Shown piece after piece: positions 16,975 through 24,871 of a DNA stretch of 64,000 nt. The DNA comes from CAZWLY01 sp964634465. GTDB taxonomy: Bacteria; Desulfobacterota; Desulfarculia; G963662305. How positions within the stretch are numbered: the first letter of the stretch is position 1; each line of letters begins with the position of its first letter. Where the stretch lies: contig CAZWLY010000002.1 in assembly GCA_964634465.1 (NCBI GenBank), positions 62,001 through 126,000 of the forward strand. The letters are read 5' to 3'. The notes below the pieces were generated by a model. That model saw only the letters and a list, made by a program, of their open reading frames with translations. It was not told the DNA's origin and searched no databases. A program made the position numbers and the translations under genes.

Positions 16975-18582
16975 GTGTCGCGACAGATGCGGTGGTTCGG
17001 CGGGCTCATTGCGGCCGTCGTGCTTTTGGCGTTGATCTACCTCGCCCCCAGTCTGAGCCAAGAGATGCCGGGCTGGTGGGGCTCCATCCTGCCCCAGGAA
17101 AAGATCCATCTCGGTCTCGACCTTCAGGGGGGCATGCACCTCATCCTCGAGGTTGAGTCCGAGGCGGCGGTCAAATCCACGGCCGAGCGGATCAGCCAGG
17201 AGTTGAAAAAGTCGCTCCGGTCCAAAAAGATTCCTTTCGCCAGGGTGGATCGCCCCGGCGACGGGGCCCAGATTCGGGTCGTCTTCCTGAAGAAAGAGTT
17301 CGTCAAGGGCCTGGAGAACCTGGTCAAGGAAGAATACCCCGAGCTGGAGTTGACCGACGCCGGTCGGGACGACGGTCGATTCAGCGCCCGGTTGAGCCTC
17401 AAGCCGGCCGAGGCCGAACGGATTCGCCGGGACGCCGTGGCCCAGGCGCTGCAGACCATCCGCAACCGGGTCGATCAGTTCGGCGTGGCCGAGCCCGAGA
17501 TCAGGCCCCAGGGCGACGACCGGATCCTGATCCAGTTGCCCGGCGTCAAGGACCCGGAGCGGGCCAAGGCCCTGATCGGCCGGACGGCCGTTCTGGAGTT
17601 CAAGCTGGTCGATGAGGCGGGCGACGTGAACAAGGCCGTGGCCACCGGCGTCATTCCGCCCGGCGACGAGCTGCTCTACGAGGACGTGGTCGACAAGGAG
17701 ACCGGCCGGGTGACCAAGCGGCCGTATCTGATCAAGAAACGGACCTTGCTCACCGGCCGTTACATCACCGAGGCCCGGGTCAAGATCGACCAGGACTTCG
17801 CCGAGCCCTACGTCCTGATCTCCTTCGATCGACAGGGGGCCAAGCTCTTCGAGCGCATCACCGGCGCCAACGTCAAACGCCGCCTGGCCATCATCCTGGA
17901 CAACAAGGTCAACTCGGCCCCGGTCATCCAGGAGAAGATCAGCGGCGGCTCGGCCCGCATCACCGGCAACTACACCATGGAGGAGGCCCGGGACCTGGCC
18001 ATCGTGCTCAGGGCCGGCGCGCTGCCCGCCCCGGTCAAGATCCTGGAGGAGCGCACGGTCGGCCCGTCCTTGGGTCAGGAGTCCATCGAGCGCGGCTTCA
18101 AGTCGATGATCGTCGGCGGCATCGCCGTCATCCTGTTCATGATCATCTACTACCGTGTCGGCGGTGTCTTGGCCGATCTGGCGCTGATTCTGAACGTGGT
18201 CATGGTCATGGGCGGCCTGGCCATCTTCGAGGCCACCCTGACCCTGCCCGGCATCGCCGGCATCATCCTGACCATCGGCATGGCCGTGGACGCCAACGTG
18301 ATCATCTTCGAACGAATACGCGAGGAGTTGAGGTTGGGCAAGACGCCCAAGGCGGCGGTGGAGGCCGGCTTCTCCAAAGCCACCTGGACCATTCTCGACG
18401 CCAACGTGACCACCTTGATCGCCGGCCTGGTTCTCTTCCAGTTCGGCACCGGCCCGGTGCGCGGCTTCGCCGTGACCTTGTCGTTGGGCATCGTGGCCAC
18501 GCTTTTCGCGGCGCTCATCTTCTCCCGGTTCATGTTTGACTACCTGGTCAGCGTTCGCCGGATCAAACGCTTGAGCATCTGA
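16975..18582 (+). CDS. secD: Protein translocase subunit SecD
   Basis: The 535-residue protein begins at GTG after AGGAGG. It has an N-terminal membrane helix (residues about 8-27), the periplasmic domain starting LGLDLQGGMHLILEVE, and, after RTVGPSLGQESIERGF, five C-terminal helices. These include IAGIILTIGMAVDANVIIFE with the Asp needed for proton-driven pulling of exported proteins. Length and domain order match SecD; it pairs with SecF 11 bp downstream. Confidence 0.97.
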   Translation: MSRQMRWFGGLIAAVVLLALIYLAPSLSQEMPGWWGSILPQEKIHLGLDLQGGMHLILEVESEAAVKSTAERISQELKKSLRSKKIPFARVDRPGDGAQIRVVFLKKEFVKGLENLVKEEYPELELTDAGRDDGRFSARLSLKPAEAERIRRDAVAQALQTIRNRVDQFGVAEPEIRPQGDDRILIQLPGVKDPERAKALIGRTAVLEFKLVDEAGDVNKAVATGVIPPGDELLYEDVVDKETGRVTKRPYLIKKRTLLTGRYITEARVKIDQDFAEPYVLISFDRQGAKLFERITGANVKRRLAIILDNKVNSAPVIQEKISGGSARITGNYTMEEARDLAIVLRAGALPAPVKILEERTVGPSLGQESIERGFKSMIVGGIAVILFMIIYYRVGGVLADLALILNVVMVMGGLAIFEATLTLPGIAGIILTIGMAVDANVIIFERIREELRLGKTPKAAVEAGFSKATWTILDANVTTLIAGLVLFQFGTGPVRGFAVTLSLGIVATLFAALIFSRFMFDYLVSVRRIKRLSI

Positions 18583-18593
18583 GTGGGCTGGTT

Positions 18594-19790
18594 ATGGAAT
18601 TCATAAGACCTGGCACCAATATCGACTTCGTCGGAAAGCGGAAGCTGGCCTTCGGCCTGTCCATTCTGCTCATCCTCATCTCCGTCGGCTCGTTGATCTA
18701 CCACGGCGGTCCCAACTTCGGGGTGGACTTTGCCGGCGGCATCCTCATTCAAACCAAATTCAAGGCGCCGGTCGAGGCCGATGAGATCCGAAAGGGACTG
18801 GCGGCCATCGGGCTGGGCCAGGCCACGGTTCAGACCTTCGGCGAGAGCGGGGCCAACGAGTTCCTGATCCGGGCCCAGGAGGCCGAGGGACTGGAGATGA
18901 CCAACCTGAGCAACGTCGTCTCCAAGGCCCTGGCCGACAAGTTCGGCCCGGGCCAGGTCGAGATCCAGCGAGTGGAGATGGTCGGGCCCAAGGTGGGGGC
19001 CGATTTGCGCGAGAAGGCGCTTCTGGCTCTCTTCGCCGCGTTGCTGATGATCGCCGTCTACATCTCGGGCCGCTTCGAGATGAAGTGGTTCCTGTCGGCG
19101 GTCATGGCCGCCGCCCTGGCGCTGGTGTCCTACCTTGCCAGCCTGCTCGGGATCGGGTTGACGTTGATGATCATCCTGGCCGTGGTCTGCACCCTGGCGC
19201 TGTGCTGGTTCCTGAAGCTGAAGTACGCCCTGGGGGCCATCGTCGCCCTGATCCACGACGTGATCATCACCGTGGGCATCTTCTCGTTGACCAACAAGGA
19301 GTTTACGCTCTCCACGGTGGCGGCGCTCCTGGCCATCATCGGCTATTCCTTGAACGACACCATCATCGTCTTCGACCGCATCCGCGAGACTCTGGGCGGG
19401 TCCAAGCGCCAGGAGTTCGGCTCGGTGATCAACCGGGCCGTCAACGCCACCTTGTCGCGGACGCTTCTGACCTCGCTGACCACCCTCCTGGTCGTCCTGG
19501 CGCTGCTGTTCCTGGGCGGCGGGGTGATCCACGACTTCGCCTTCGCCCTCACCGTGGGCATCCTGATCGGCACCTACTCCTCGGTCTTCGTCGCCTCGCC
19601 GGTGCTTTTGCTCTTCCCGGAGACCATGCTCCGGCCGCCGAAGAAGGAGTCCAAGGAGGACGAGGACCTGCTCAAGAACCGCTTCGGGGACGCCGCGTCC
19701 TCGACCAAACCGGTCGCGGCCGCGCCGCCGAAAAAGAAGAACGCCGGCAAGAAGAAAAAGGGCGGCAAAAAGAAGAAAAAGAAGAGATAG
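18594..19790 (+). CDS. secF: Protein translocase subunit SecF, Lys-rich tail
   Basis: The 398-residue SecF has a first helix LAFGLSILLILISVGSLIYH, GVDFAGGILIQ in the periplasmic part, and five more helices with ALIHDVIITVGIFSL and YSLNDTIIVFDRIRE, which hold the conserved Asp residues. After VLLLFPETM comes a cytoplasmic extension of about 55 residues that ends in almost pure lysine (PKKKNAGKKKKGGKKKKKKR). That tail is longer and more basic than in typical SecF and could bind ribosomes, RNA or anionic lipid. Last gene of the queA-tgt-yajC-secDF run, with a terminator right behind it. Confidence 0.96.
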   Translation: MEFIRPGTNIDFVGKRKLAFGLSILLILISVGSLIYHGGPNFGVDFAGGILIQTKFKAPVEADEIRKGLAAIGLGQATVQTFGESGANEFLIRAQEAEGLEMTNLSNVVSKALADKFGPGQVEIQRVEMVGPKVGADLREKALLALFAALLMIAVYISGRFEMKWFLSAVMAAALALVSYLASLLGIGLTLMIILAVVCTLALCWFLKLKYALGAIVALIHDVIITVGIFSLTNKEFTLSTVAALLAIIGYSLNDTIIVFDRIRETLGGSKRQEFGSVINRAVNATLSRTLLTSLTTLLVVLALLFLGGGVIHDFAFALTVGILIGTYSSVFVASPVLLLFPETMLRPPKKESKEDEDLLKNRFGDAASSTKPVAAAPPKKKNAGKKKKGGKKKKKKR

Positions 19791-19807
19791 GATTCGAAAC
19801 GATGAAG

Positions 19808-19836
19808 GAAAGGCCGGGCCGAGCGCCCGGCCTTTT
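19808..19836 (+). terminator. Intrinsic terminator after secF
   Basis: AGGCCGGGC, 5-nt loop CGAGC, GCCCGGCCT, then TTT, preceded by an A-rich stretch. A 9-bp perfect stem 20 bp after the secF stop closes the sec unit. Confidence 0.85.
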
Positions 19837-19992
19837 GATTGGCCTCGGTTCGGGCTTCACCTCTCGCCGATGGCGTCGAGCCCGGTGCGACGCCCGGTCA
19901 TGACGGTCCGGATCGCGTTGGTCGTCGAGGGCGGAGGTGGATGCAAGGGCGGGGCCGGGCGAAGCGCCCCCGGCCGGCCTCGGCCCGGACGT

Positions 19993-20166
19993 CTAATCGG
20001 CGATCGGTTCGGCCTCGTCGATGAGCATGACCGGGATGTCGTTCTCCACCCGGTAGCTGAGCTTGCAGGCCTGGCAGATCAACGCCTTGCCGTCGCGGTC
20101 GAGTTCGACCGGCCCCTTGCACTTGGGGCAGGCCAGAATGTCCAGAAGTTCTTTGCTCAGGGCCAT
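19993..20166 (-). CDS. Trm112-family zinc protein (57 residues)
   Basis: The reading frame is short and easy to miss. The product starts MALSKELLDILACPKCKGPV and continues LICQACKLSYRVENDIPVML, with two CxxC pairs forming a zinc ribbon and the (D/N)xIPVML ending of the Trm112/YcaR family. Eukaryotic Trm112 activates methyltransferases; bacterial versions are often next to lipopolysaccharide or sugar genes, and here it lies 16 bp downstream of a sugar-nucleotide epimerase on the same strand. GGGGG lies 8-9 nt before the ATG. Confidence 0.9.
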   Translation of the reverse strand: MALSKELLDILACPKCKGPVELDRDGKALICQACKLSYRVENDIPVMLIDEAEPIAD

Positions 20167-20182
20167 GTGGAAACCCCCAGGG

Positions 20183-21142
20183 TTAGATCAGGCCGATGTC
20201 CTTGAGCCACTCGATTTCCATAGTCAAACCATACCTCAGCTCGGTCCGGGGGGCGAAACCGAAGTCCTCCTCGGCCCGAGAGATGTCGGCCGCGGTGTGG
20301 CGGACGTCCCCTTCGGCGACCGGTTCGAGGTTGAGCCGGGCCTTGCGGCCGATTATCTCCTCCATTATCCGGATGACGTCCCTGAGTTCGATCCGGTGGC
20401 CGCCGCCGAGGTTGTAGGTCGCGCCGGGCCGGCCGTTGAGGGCGGCGATGGTCCCCTCGACGATGTCCTCGACGTAGGTGAAATCGCGGCTCTGGGAGCC
20501 GTCGCCGAAGAGCCTGATCGGCTCTCCCGTGGCGATGGCCTTCAAAAAGCGGTGGAAGGCCATGTCCGGCCGCTGGCCCGGACCGTAGACGGTGAAGTAA
20601 CGCAGTGAGACCGTGGGCAGGCCGAAGTTGTAGTAGTAGAGGCGGCAAAGCTGCTCGCCGGCCCACTTGGAGACGCCGTAGGGCGAGACCGGGTTGACCT
20701 TGGCCTCCTCGCGCATCGGCAACTCATTGGTGTCGCCGTAGACCGACGAGGAGGAGGCGTAGACGAAGCGCTTCAGGCCGACCTCCCTGGCCGCTTCCAG
20801 GAGGAGCTGGGTGGCCAGCATGTTGTTGTCGGTGTAGAGGGCGAACTCCCGGCCCCAACTGGCCCTCACCCCGGCCTGGGCGGCCAGGTGGAAGACGGCC
20901 TCGACGCCGTCGTAGAGCTCGGCCATGTCGGCCTTGAGGATGTCTTGTTCCAGGAACTCGAACCCCGGCCGGGCCTTGAGGGGGGCGAGGTTGGCCTCCT
21001 TTATCGATCGCGGGTAATAGTCGATAAAGCAGTCGATGCCTCGGACCTTGACTCCATTGTCGAGCAGCTTACGGCTCAAGGTCGATCCGATGAACCCCGC
21101 CGCTCCGGTAACCAGCGCCAACATAGACAAGATAAGTATCAT
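20183..21142 (-). CDS. NAD-dependent sugar-nucleotide epimerase
   Basis: The 319-residue extended SDR begins LALVTGAAGFIGSTLSRKLL (GxxGxxG). It shows VFHLAAQAGVRASW, YASSSSVYGD, the catalytic SPYGVSKWAGEQL (Tyr-xxx-Lys), LRYFTVYGPGQRPDMA and GDGSQSRDFTYVEDIVEG. These fit the UDP-glucuronate / UDP-glucose 4-epimerase group; FTVYGPGQRPDMA is typical of UDP-glucuronate 4-epimerases. A long in-frame extension to 21661 is spurious because it covers a real gene on the other strand. Two ATGs (21142, 21124) are possible; 21142 has GGGCAGG before it. Likely role: nucleotide-sugar supply for surface polysaccharide. Confidence 0.87.
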   Translation of the reverse strand: MILILSMLALVTGAAGFIGSTLSRKLLDNGVKVRGIDCFIDYYPRSIKEANLAPLKARPGFEFLEQDILKADMAELYDGVEAVFHLAAQAGVRASWGREFALYTDNNMLATQLLLEAAREVGLKRFVYASSSSVYGDTNELPMREEAKVNPVSPYGVSKWAGEQLCRLYYYNFGLPTVSLRYFTVYGPGQRPDMAFHRFLKAIATGEPIRLFGDGSQSRDFTYVEDIVEGTIAALNGRPGATYNLGGGHRIELRDVIRIMEEIIGRKARLNLEPVAEGDVRHTAADISRAEEDFGFAPRTELRYGLTMEIEWLKDIGLI

Positions 21143-21259
21143 TCGCCTGCCCGATTGGCAAGCCTCTCTCGACCGGCCAAGAACGAAACTCGCGATCCGG
21201 CTTGACTGGAGCCGGCCGGGCCGGCTAGTCTTGAGTGGGTAACGCGAGGAGGAAGGATC

Positions 21260-22051
21260 ATGGATCTCGGTTTGAAGGATCGGCGGGCGCTCATCACCGG
21301 CGGTTCCAAGGGGCTGGGCCTGGCCTGCGCCGTGGCCCTGGCCAGGGAGGGAGTCCGACCGGCCATCTCGGCTCGGGACGAGGCCGGTCTTTACGAGGCG
21401 GCGGCCAAGATCGAGGCGGAAACCGGGCGGCGGGCGGCGGTGATCCCGGCCGATCTGACCGAGCCGGGCGCGCCGGAGCGGGTGGTGGCCGAGGCCGTGG
21501 CCGGCCTGGGCGAGCTGGACATCCTGATCACCAACGCCGGCGGTCCTCCGGCCGGTCGTTTTCTGGACTTCGAGGACGATGACTGGCTTCGGGCCTTCCG
21601 GCTCAACTGCCTGTCGGCCCTGGCCCTGATCAGGGCGGCGGCGCCGATCATGGCCGCCCAAGGCTGGGGGCGGATCATCAACCTGACCTCGGTCTCGGTC
21701 AAGGAGCCGCTGGACAACCTGATCCTGTCCAACGGCGTCCGGGCGGCGCTGACCGGCGCGGCCAAGACCATCGCCCGGGAGCTGGCCCCCAAGGGAGTGA
21801 CGGTCAACAACATCGCCACCGGTTGGACCAGGACCGACCGGGTGACCGAGCTGCTGAAGGCCAAAGCGGCCGAGAGCGGCCGGCCGATCGAGGAGGTCGA
21901 GGCGGCCATCGTGGCCGACATCCCCCTGGGTCGGATGAACACTCCGGAGGAGGTGGCCGACCTGGCCGTCTTTTTGGCCTCGGACAGCGCCCGGGCCGTC
22001 ACCGGCGTAACCATCGCCGTGGACGGCGGCTTTTGCCGGGGTTTGTTGTAG
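21260..22051 (+). CDS. Atypical short-chain dehydrogenase/reductase
   Basis: The 263-residue classical SDR follows a strong GAGGAGGAAGG site. It has ALITGGSKGLGLACAVALAR, ILITNAGGPPAGRFLDFE, IINLTSVSVKEPLD, VTVNNIATGWTRTDRV and a C-terminal VTGVTIAVDGGFCRGLL. Where most SDRs have YSASK the sequence is ILSNGVRAALTGAAK, so the catalytic Tyr-xxx-Lys pair is missing. A recognised SDR branch has Ser-Asn-xx-Arg here, so the protein is probably functional but with altered chemistry. It is often annotated as 3-oxoacyl-ACP reductase; I would not assign that substrate. Confidence 0.82.
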   Translation: MDLGLKDRRALITGGSKGLGLACAVALAREGVRPAISARDEAGLYEAAAKIEAETGRRAAVIPADLTEPGAPERVVAEAVAGLGELDILITNAGGPPAGRFLDFEDDDWLRAFRLNCLSALALIRAAAPIMAAQGWGRIINLTSVSVKEPLDNLILSNGVRAALTGAAKTIARELAPKGVTVNNIATGWTRTDRVTELLKAKAAESGRPIEEVEAAIVADIPLGRMNTPEEVADLAVFLASDSARAVTGVTIAVDGGFCRGLL

Positions 22052-22105
22052 CCGGACGGCCCTGAAAGCAAGGGTTGCCGAGTCTGGTTAGAGGAGGGTC
22101 GAGTT

Positions 22106-22513
22106 ATGCCCAGCCCGCGCCGATGGGGTTTTTGGGCGTTGCTGATCGTTGTTGCGAATTCTGCGTTCGTTGGTGGAATCCTTATAGGCGACGCGGTTAA
22201 AGTGGGAGAAGCCGATGCGGGGATGTTGGGGTATGGCCTAACCGACTGGGAACCCTCCTATTGCAGCAAGCCCTACCCGCCATCTTTCTATGTCGTAGAC
22301 ATCGACTCCTACAACATGGCGGTTGACGAGTTCAACAGCTATGTGCGGAGAGCGCGTGAATACCTGCGGTGTGTCAGGGACGAGGCGGAAGAAGATCTAC
22401 GACAGGCAAAGCGAGCAATCGAAGACGGGCTAGCCGACTTGGAGTCTGAAATTGTCGCTGAAGTGGACGCCGCTAGATCCCGCCTTCAAACATCGAGACT
22501 ACTGTTAGACTGA
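22106..22513 (+). CDS. Secreted or membrane-anchored orphan protein, lower GC
   Basis: The 135-residue product follows a GAGGAGGG site. Residues 6-30 (RRWGFWALLIVVANSAFVGG and on) form a signal peptide or membrane anchor; the rest has a Tyr/Pro-rich section (YCSKPYPPSFYVVDIDSYN) and a charged helix that may be coiled coil. Codon choice is visibly more AT-rich than in the neighbours, suggesting recent arrival or weak selection. I recognise no family. Confidence 0.55.
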   Translation: MPSPRRWGFWALLIVVANSAFVGGILIGDAVKVGEADAGMLGYGLTDWEPSYCSKPYPPSFYVVDIDSYNMAVDEFNSYVRRAREYLRCVRDEAEEDLRQAKRAIEDGLADLESEIVAEVDAARSRLQTSRLLLD

Positions 22514-22529
22514 CACCAGGCGGCAGCGC

Positions 22530-22886
22530 CTACTTCAACAAATCCCGTATCGGCGGTGCGGCCACGACCAGGATCTCCAGGTCCTTCTCACCGGTGTTGG
22601 TCAGCGAGTGGGGCAGCCCGGCCGGGAGGTAGGTCGCGTCCAGGGGCTCGACCTCGGCCTCCTCGTCGCCGACCCGGATGACACCCGTCCCCGAAAGCAC
22701 GATGTAGATCTCCTCGTAAGGGTCGATGTGGGGCTCGATCGTCGCCCCCGGCTTGAGCACGGCCCGGGCCAGAAAGTCCATGCCGCGCAAGTCCGGGGCG
22801 GTGATGACCATCCAGGCGTCGGCCCCGCCGTGGGCCCGGTACTGGGTGTTCAATACTTCGGGGTCGAAGACGTTGCGCTTTATCAT
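22530..22886 (-). CDS. Cupin-domain protein
   Basis: The 118-residue single-domain cupin has PGATIEPHIDPYEEIYIVLSG (metal-binding H and E) and LPAGLPHSLTNTGEKDLEIL (second motif with H). The start at 22886 is preceded by GGAGAAGG; a TTG four codons earlier is less likely. The substrate is unknown. It follows the dppC-like gene on the same strand after 135 bp. Confidence 0.8.
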   Translation of the reverse strand: MIKRNVFDPEVLNTQYRAHGGADAWMVITAPDLRGMDFLARAVLKPGATIEPHIDPYEEIYIVLSGTGVIRVGDEEAEVEPLDATYLPAGLPHSLTNTGEKDLEILVVAAPPIRDLLK

Positions 22887-23021
22887 TACCTTCTCCAAGG
22901 AGGTTCAATCGGTTTCGTGGCCGCCGATGGGCGGCCGTCCGGTTCGCCGGCCCGTCCTTCCGACCCCGCCAGGTTCGCCGCCGGTTTCAAGACTTTCCGA
23001 CCTGGCCGCGCGGCTGGCAAA

Positions 23022-23867
23022 TCACTCCCTCAACCTCGGGTCGAGCGCTTCCCTGAGACCTTCACCGAGGAGGTTATAGGCCAACACCGTGACCAGGATG
23101 GCCAGGCCGGGGAAGACCGACAGCCACCAGGCGACCTCGATGTTGTCCTTGCCGGCGGTCAAGATGTTGCCCCACGAGGGCGTAGGCGGCTGGACGCCGA
23201 TGCCCAGGAACGAGAGGGCCGACTCGGTCAGGATCGCCCCGGCCACGCCCAGGGTGGCCGAGACCAACACCGGCGACATGGCGTTGGGCAACAGGTGGCG
23301 GAAGATGATCCTGTGATCGGCCGCGCCCAGGGCCCGGACGGCGGCGACGAAGTCCCGGCCCTTGAGGCTCAGTATCTCGGCCCTGATCAGCCGGGCGACG
23401 CCCATCCAGGAGGTCAACCCGATGACGATCATGATGTTCCAGATGGACGGCTCCAGCAGGGCGATGACGGCCAGGATCAAGAAGAAGGCCGGGAAACAGA
23501 GCATGATGTCCACCAGGCGCATGATGACCGAGTCCACCCAGCCGCCGTAGTAGCCGGCCAGGGAGCCCAAAACGACGCCGATGAGGGTGGCGATGCCCAC
23601 GGCCACGAAACCGACCTTGAGGCTGATCCTGGCCCCGTAGATCATCCGGGCCATGACGTCCCGGCCCAGCTCGTCGGTGCCCAGGGGATGCTCCCAGGAC
23701 GGGCCCTCCAGGACCCTTTTCAGATGAAATTCGTTGGGGTCGTGGGGCGAGATCAGCGGGGCCAAAAAGGAGACGACGAACAGCGCCGCGACCACGACGG
23801 CGCCGGTCAGGGCCAGCTTGTTGGCCTTGAATCTCCGCCAGGTCTCTTGGGCCATGGTGGCGGCCAT
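23022..23867 (-). CDS. Peptide/nickel-type ABC transporter permease (DppC/OppC family)
   Basis: The 281-residue membrane protein has an N-terminal helix (LALTGAVVVAALFVVSFLAP), HPLGTDELGRDVMARMIYGA and five further helices. The EAA-like loop that contacts the ATPase is VRALGAADHRIIFRHLLPN, followed by LGIGVQPPTPSWGNIL, the DppC hallmark. It forms the channel with the upstream DppB-like permease; the gap is 17 bp. No DppD/DppF-type ATPase gene follows; a cupin comes next. Confidence 0.92.
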   Translation of the reverse strand: MAATMAQETWRRFKANKLALTGAVVVAALFVVSFLAPLISPHDPNEFHLKRVLEGPSWEHPLGTDELGRDVMARMIYGARISLKVGFVAVGIATLIGVVLGSLAGYYGGWVDSVIMRLVDIMLCFPAFFLILAVIALLEPSIWNIMIVIGLTSWMGVARLIRAEILSLKGRDFVAAVRALGAADHRIIFRHLLPNAMSPVLVSATLGVAGAILTESALSFLGIGVQPPTPSWGNILTAGKDNIEVAWWLSVFPGLAILVTVLAYNLLGEGLREALDPRLRE

Positions 23868-23884
23868 TGCCTTGTCCTCCCAGT

Positions 23885-24862
23885 CTAGTCCTGAACCCTG
23901 ATCCGAGGATCGACCAGGGCGTACGAGATGTCGGCCAGCAGGTTGCCCAAAAGCGTCAGCACCGCACCGATGACCAGACCGCCCATGACCAGCGGGTAGT
24001 CACGAGACATGACCCCCTGGTAGAAGAGCTGACCCAGGCCGGGGATGGCGAAGATTGACTCGAAGATGACCGAGCCGCCGATCATGGCCGGCAGGGACAA
24101 CCCCAGCAGGGTGACCACCGGCAGGATGGCGTTTCTCAGGGCGTGCTTGTAAAGGACGACGTTTTCGCTCAGCCCCTTGGCCCGGGCGGTGGTGATGTAG
24201 TCCTGGCGGATGACCTCCAGCATGTTGGCCCGCATGTAGCGACTCAATCCGGCCAGACCGCCGAAGGCCGACAGGAGCACCGGCAGGATCAGATGGTTGA
24301 CCCGGTCCCAGAACTTGCCCCAGAGGGTGAGCTGGTCGTAGTTGTAAGACGTCAGGCCGCTGATCGGCAGCCAGCCCAATTCCACCCCGAAGACGATCAT
24401 CAATATCAAGGCCAGCCAGAAGGTCGGCGTGGCGAAGCCGACGAAGACGAAGACGGTCGTGGCCTGATCGAACAGGGAGTGGGGTCGGGTGGCCGAAAGG
24501 ACGCCCAGGGGCACGGCCACGGCGATGATGAGGGCCAGGGAGAGGGCGTTGATCAGGACCGTGATCGGCAGCCGCTCCAGAATCTTGTCGATCACCGGCC
24601 GGCCGTCGGCGGCGAAGGATCGACCGAAGTCCAGGACGGCCAGCCTCTTCAGCCAGTTCCAGTACTGGACGTGGAGCGGCTTATCCAGGCCGTAGAGCTT
24701 CTCCAGCCGCTCCTTGACCTCCTTGGTCACGGCCGGGTTCAGGTCTACGGCCAGGTCGGTCGGGCTGCCGGGGGCGAGGTGGATGACGGTGAACGAGATC
24801 AGGGTGATCCCGATTAGAAGCGGGATCATGGTCAGGAGTCTCTTTCCAAGATAGACGAGCAT
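23885..24862 (-). CDS. Peptide/nickel-type ABC transporter permease (DppB/OppB family)
   Basis: The 325-residue protein opens LGKRLLTMIPLLIGITLISF and HLAPGSPTDLAVDLNP, contains LDFGRSFAADGRPV, ARAKGLSENVVLYKHALRNA (the ATPase-contact loop) and LPAMIGGSVIFESIFAIPGL, all standard for DppB. Six membrane helices. It lies 9 bp downstream of the binding protein and 17 bp upstream of the DppC-like gene. Confidence 0.93.
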   Translation of the reverse strand: MLVYLGKRLLTMIPLLIGITLISFTVIHLAPGSPTDLAVDLNPAVTKEVKERLEKLYGLDKPLHVQYWNWLKRLAVLDFGRSFAADGRPVIDKILERLPITVLINALSLALIIAVAVPLGVLSATRPHSLFDQATTVFVFVGFATPTFWLALILMIVFGVELGWLPISGLTSYNYDQLTLWGKFWDRVNHLILPVLLSAFGGLAGLSRYMRANMLEVIRQDYITTARAKGLSENVVLYKHALRNAILPVVTLLGLSLPAMIGGSVIFESIFAIPGLGQLFYQGVMSRDYPLVMGGLVIGAVLTLLGNLLADISYALVDPRIRVQD

Positions 24863-24871
24863 GTTCGGGCC

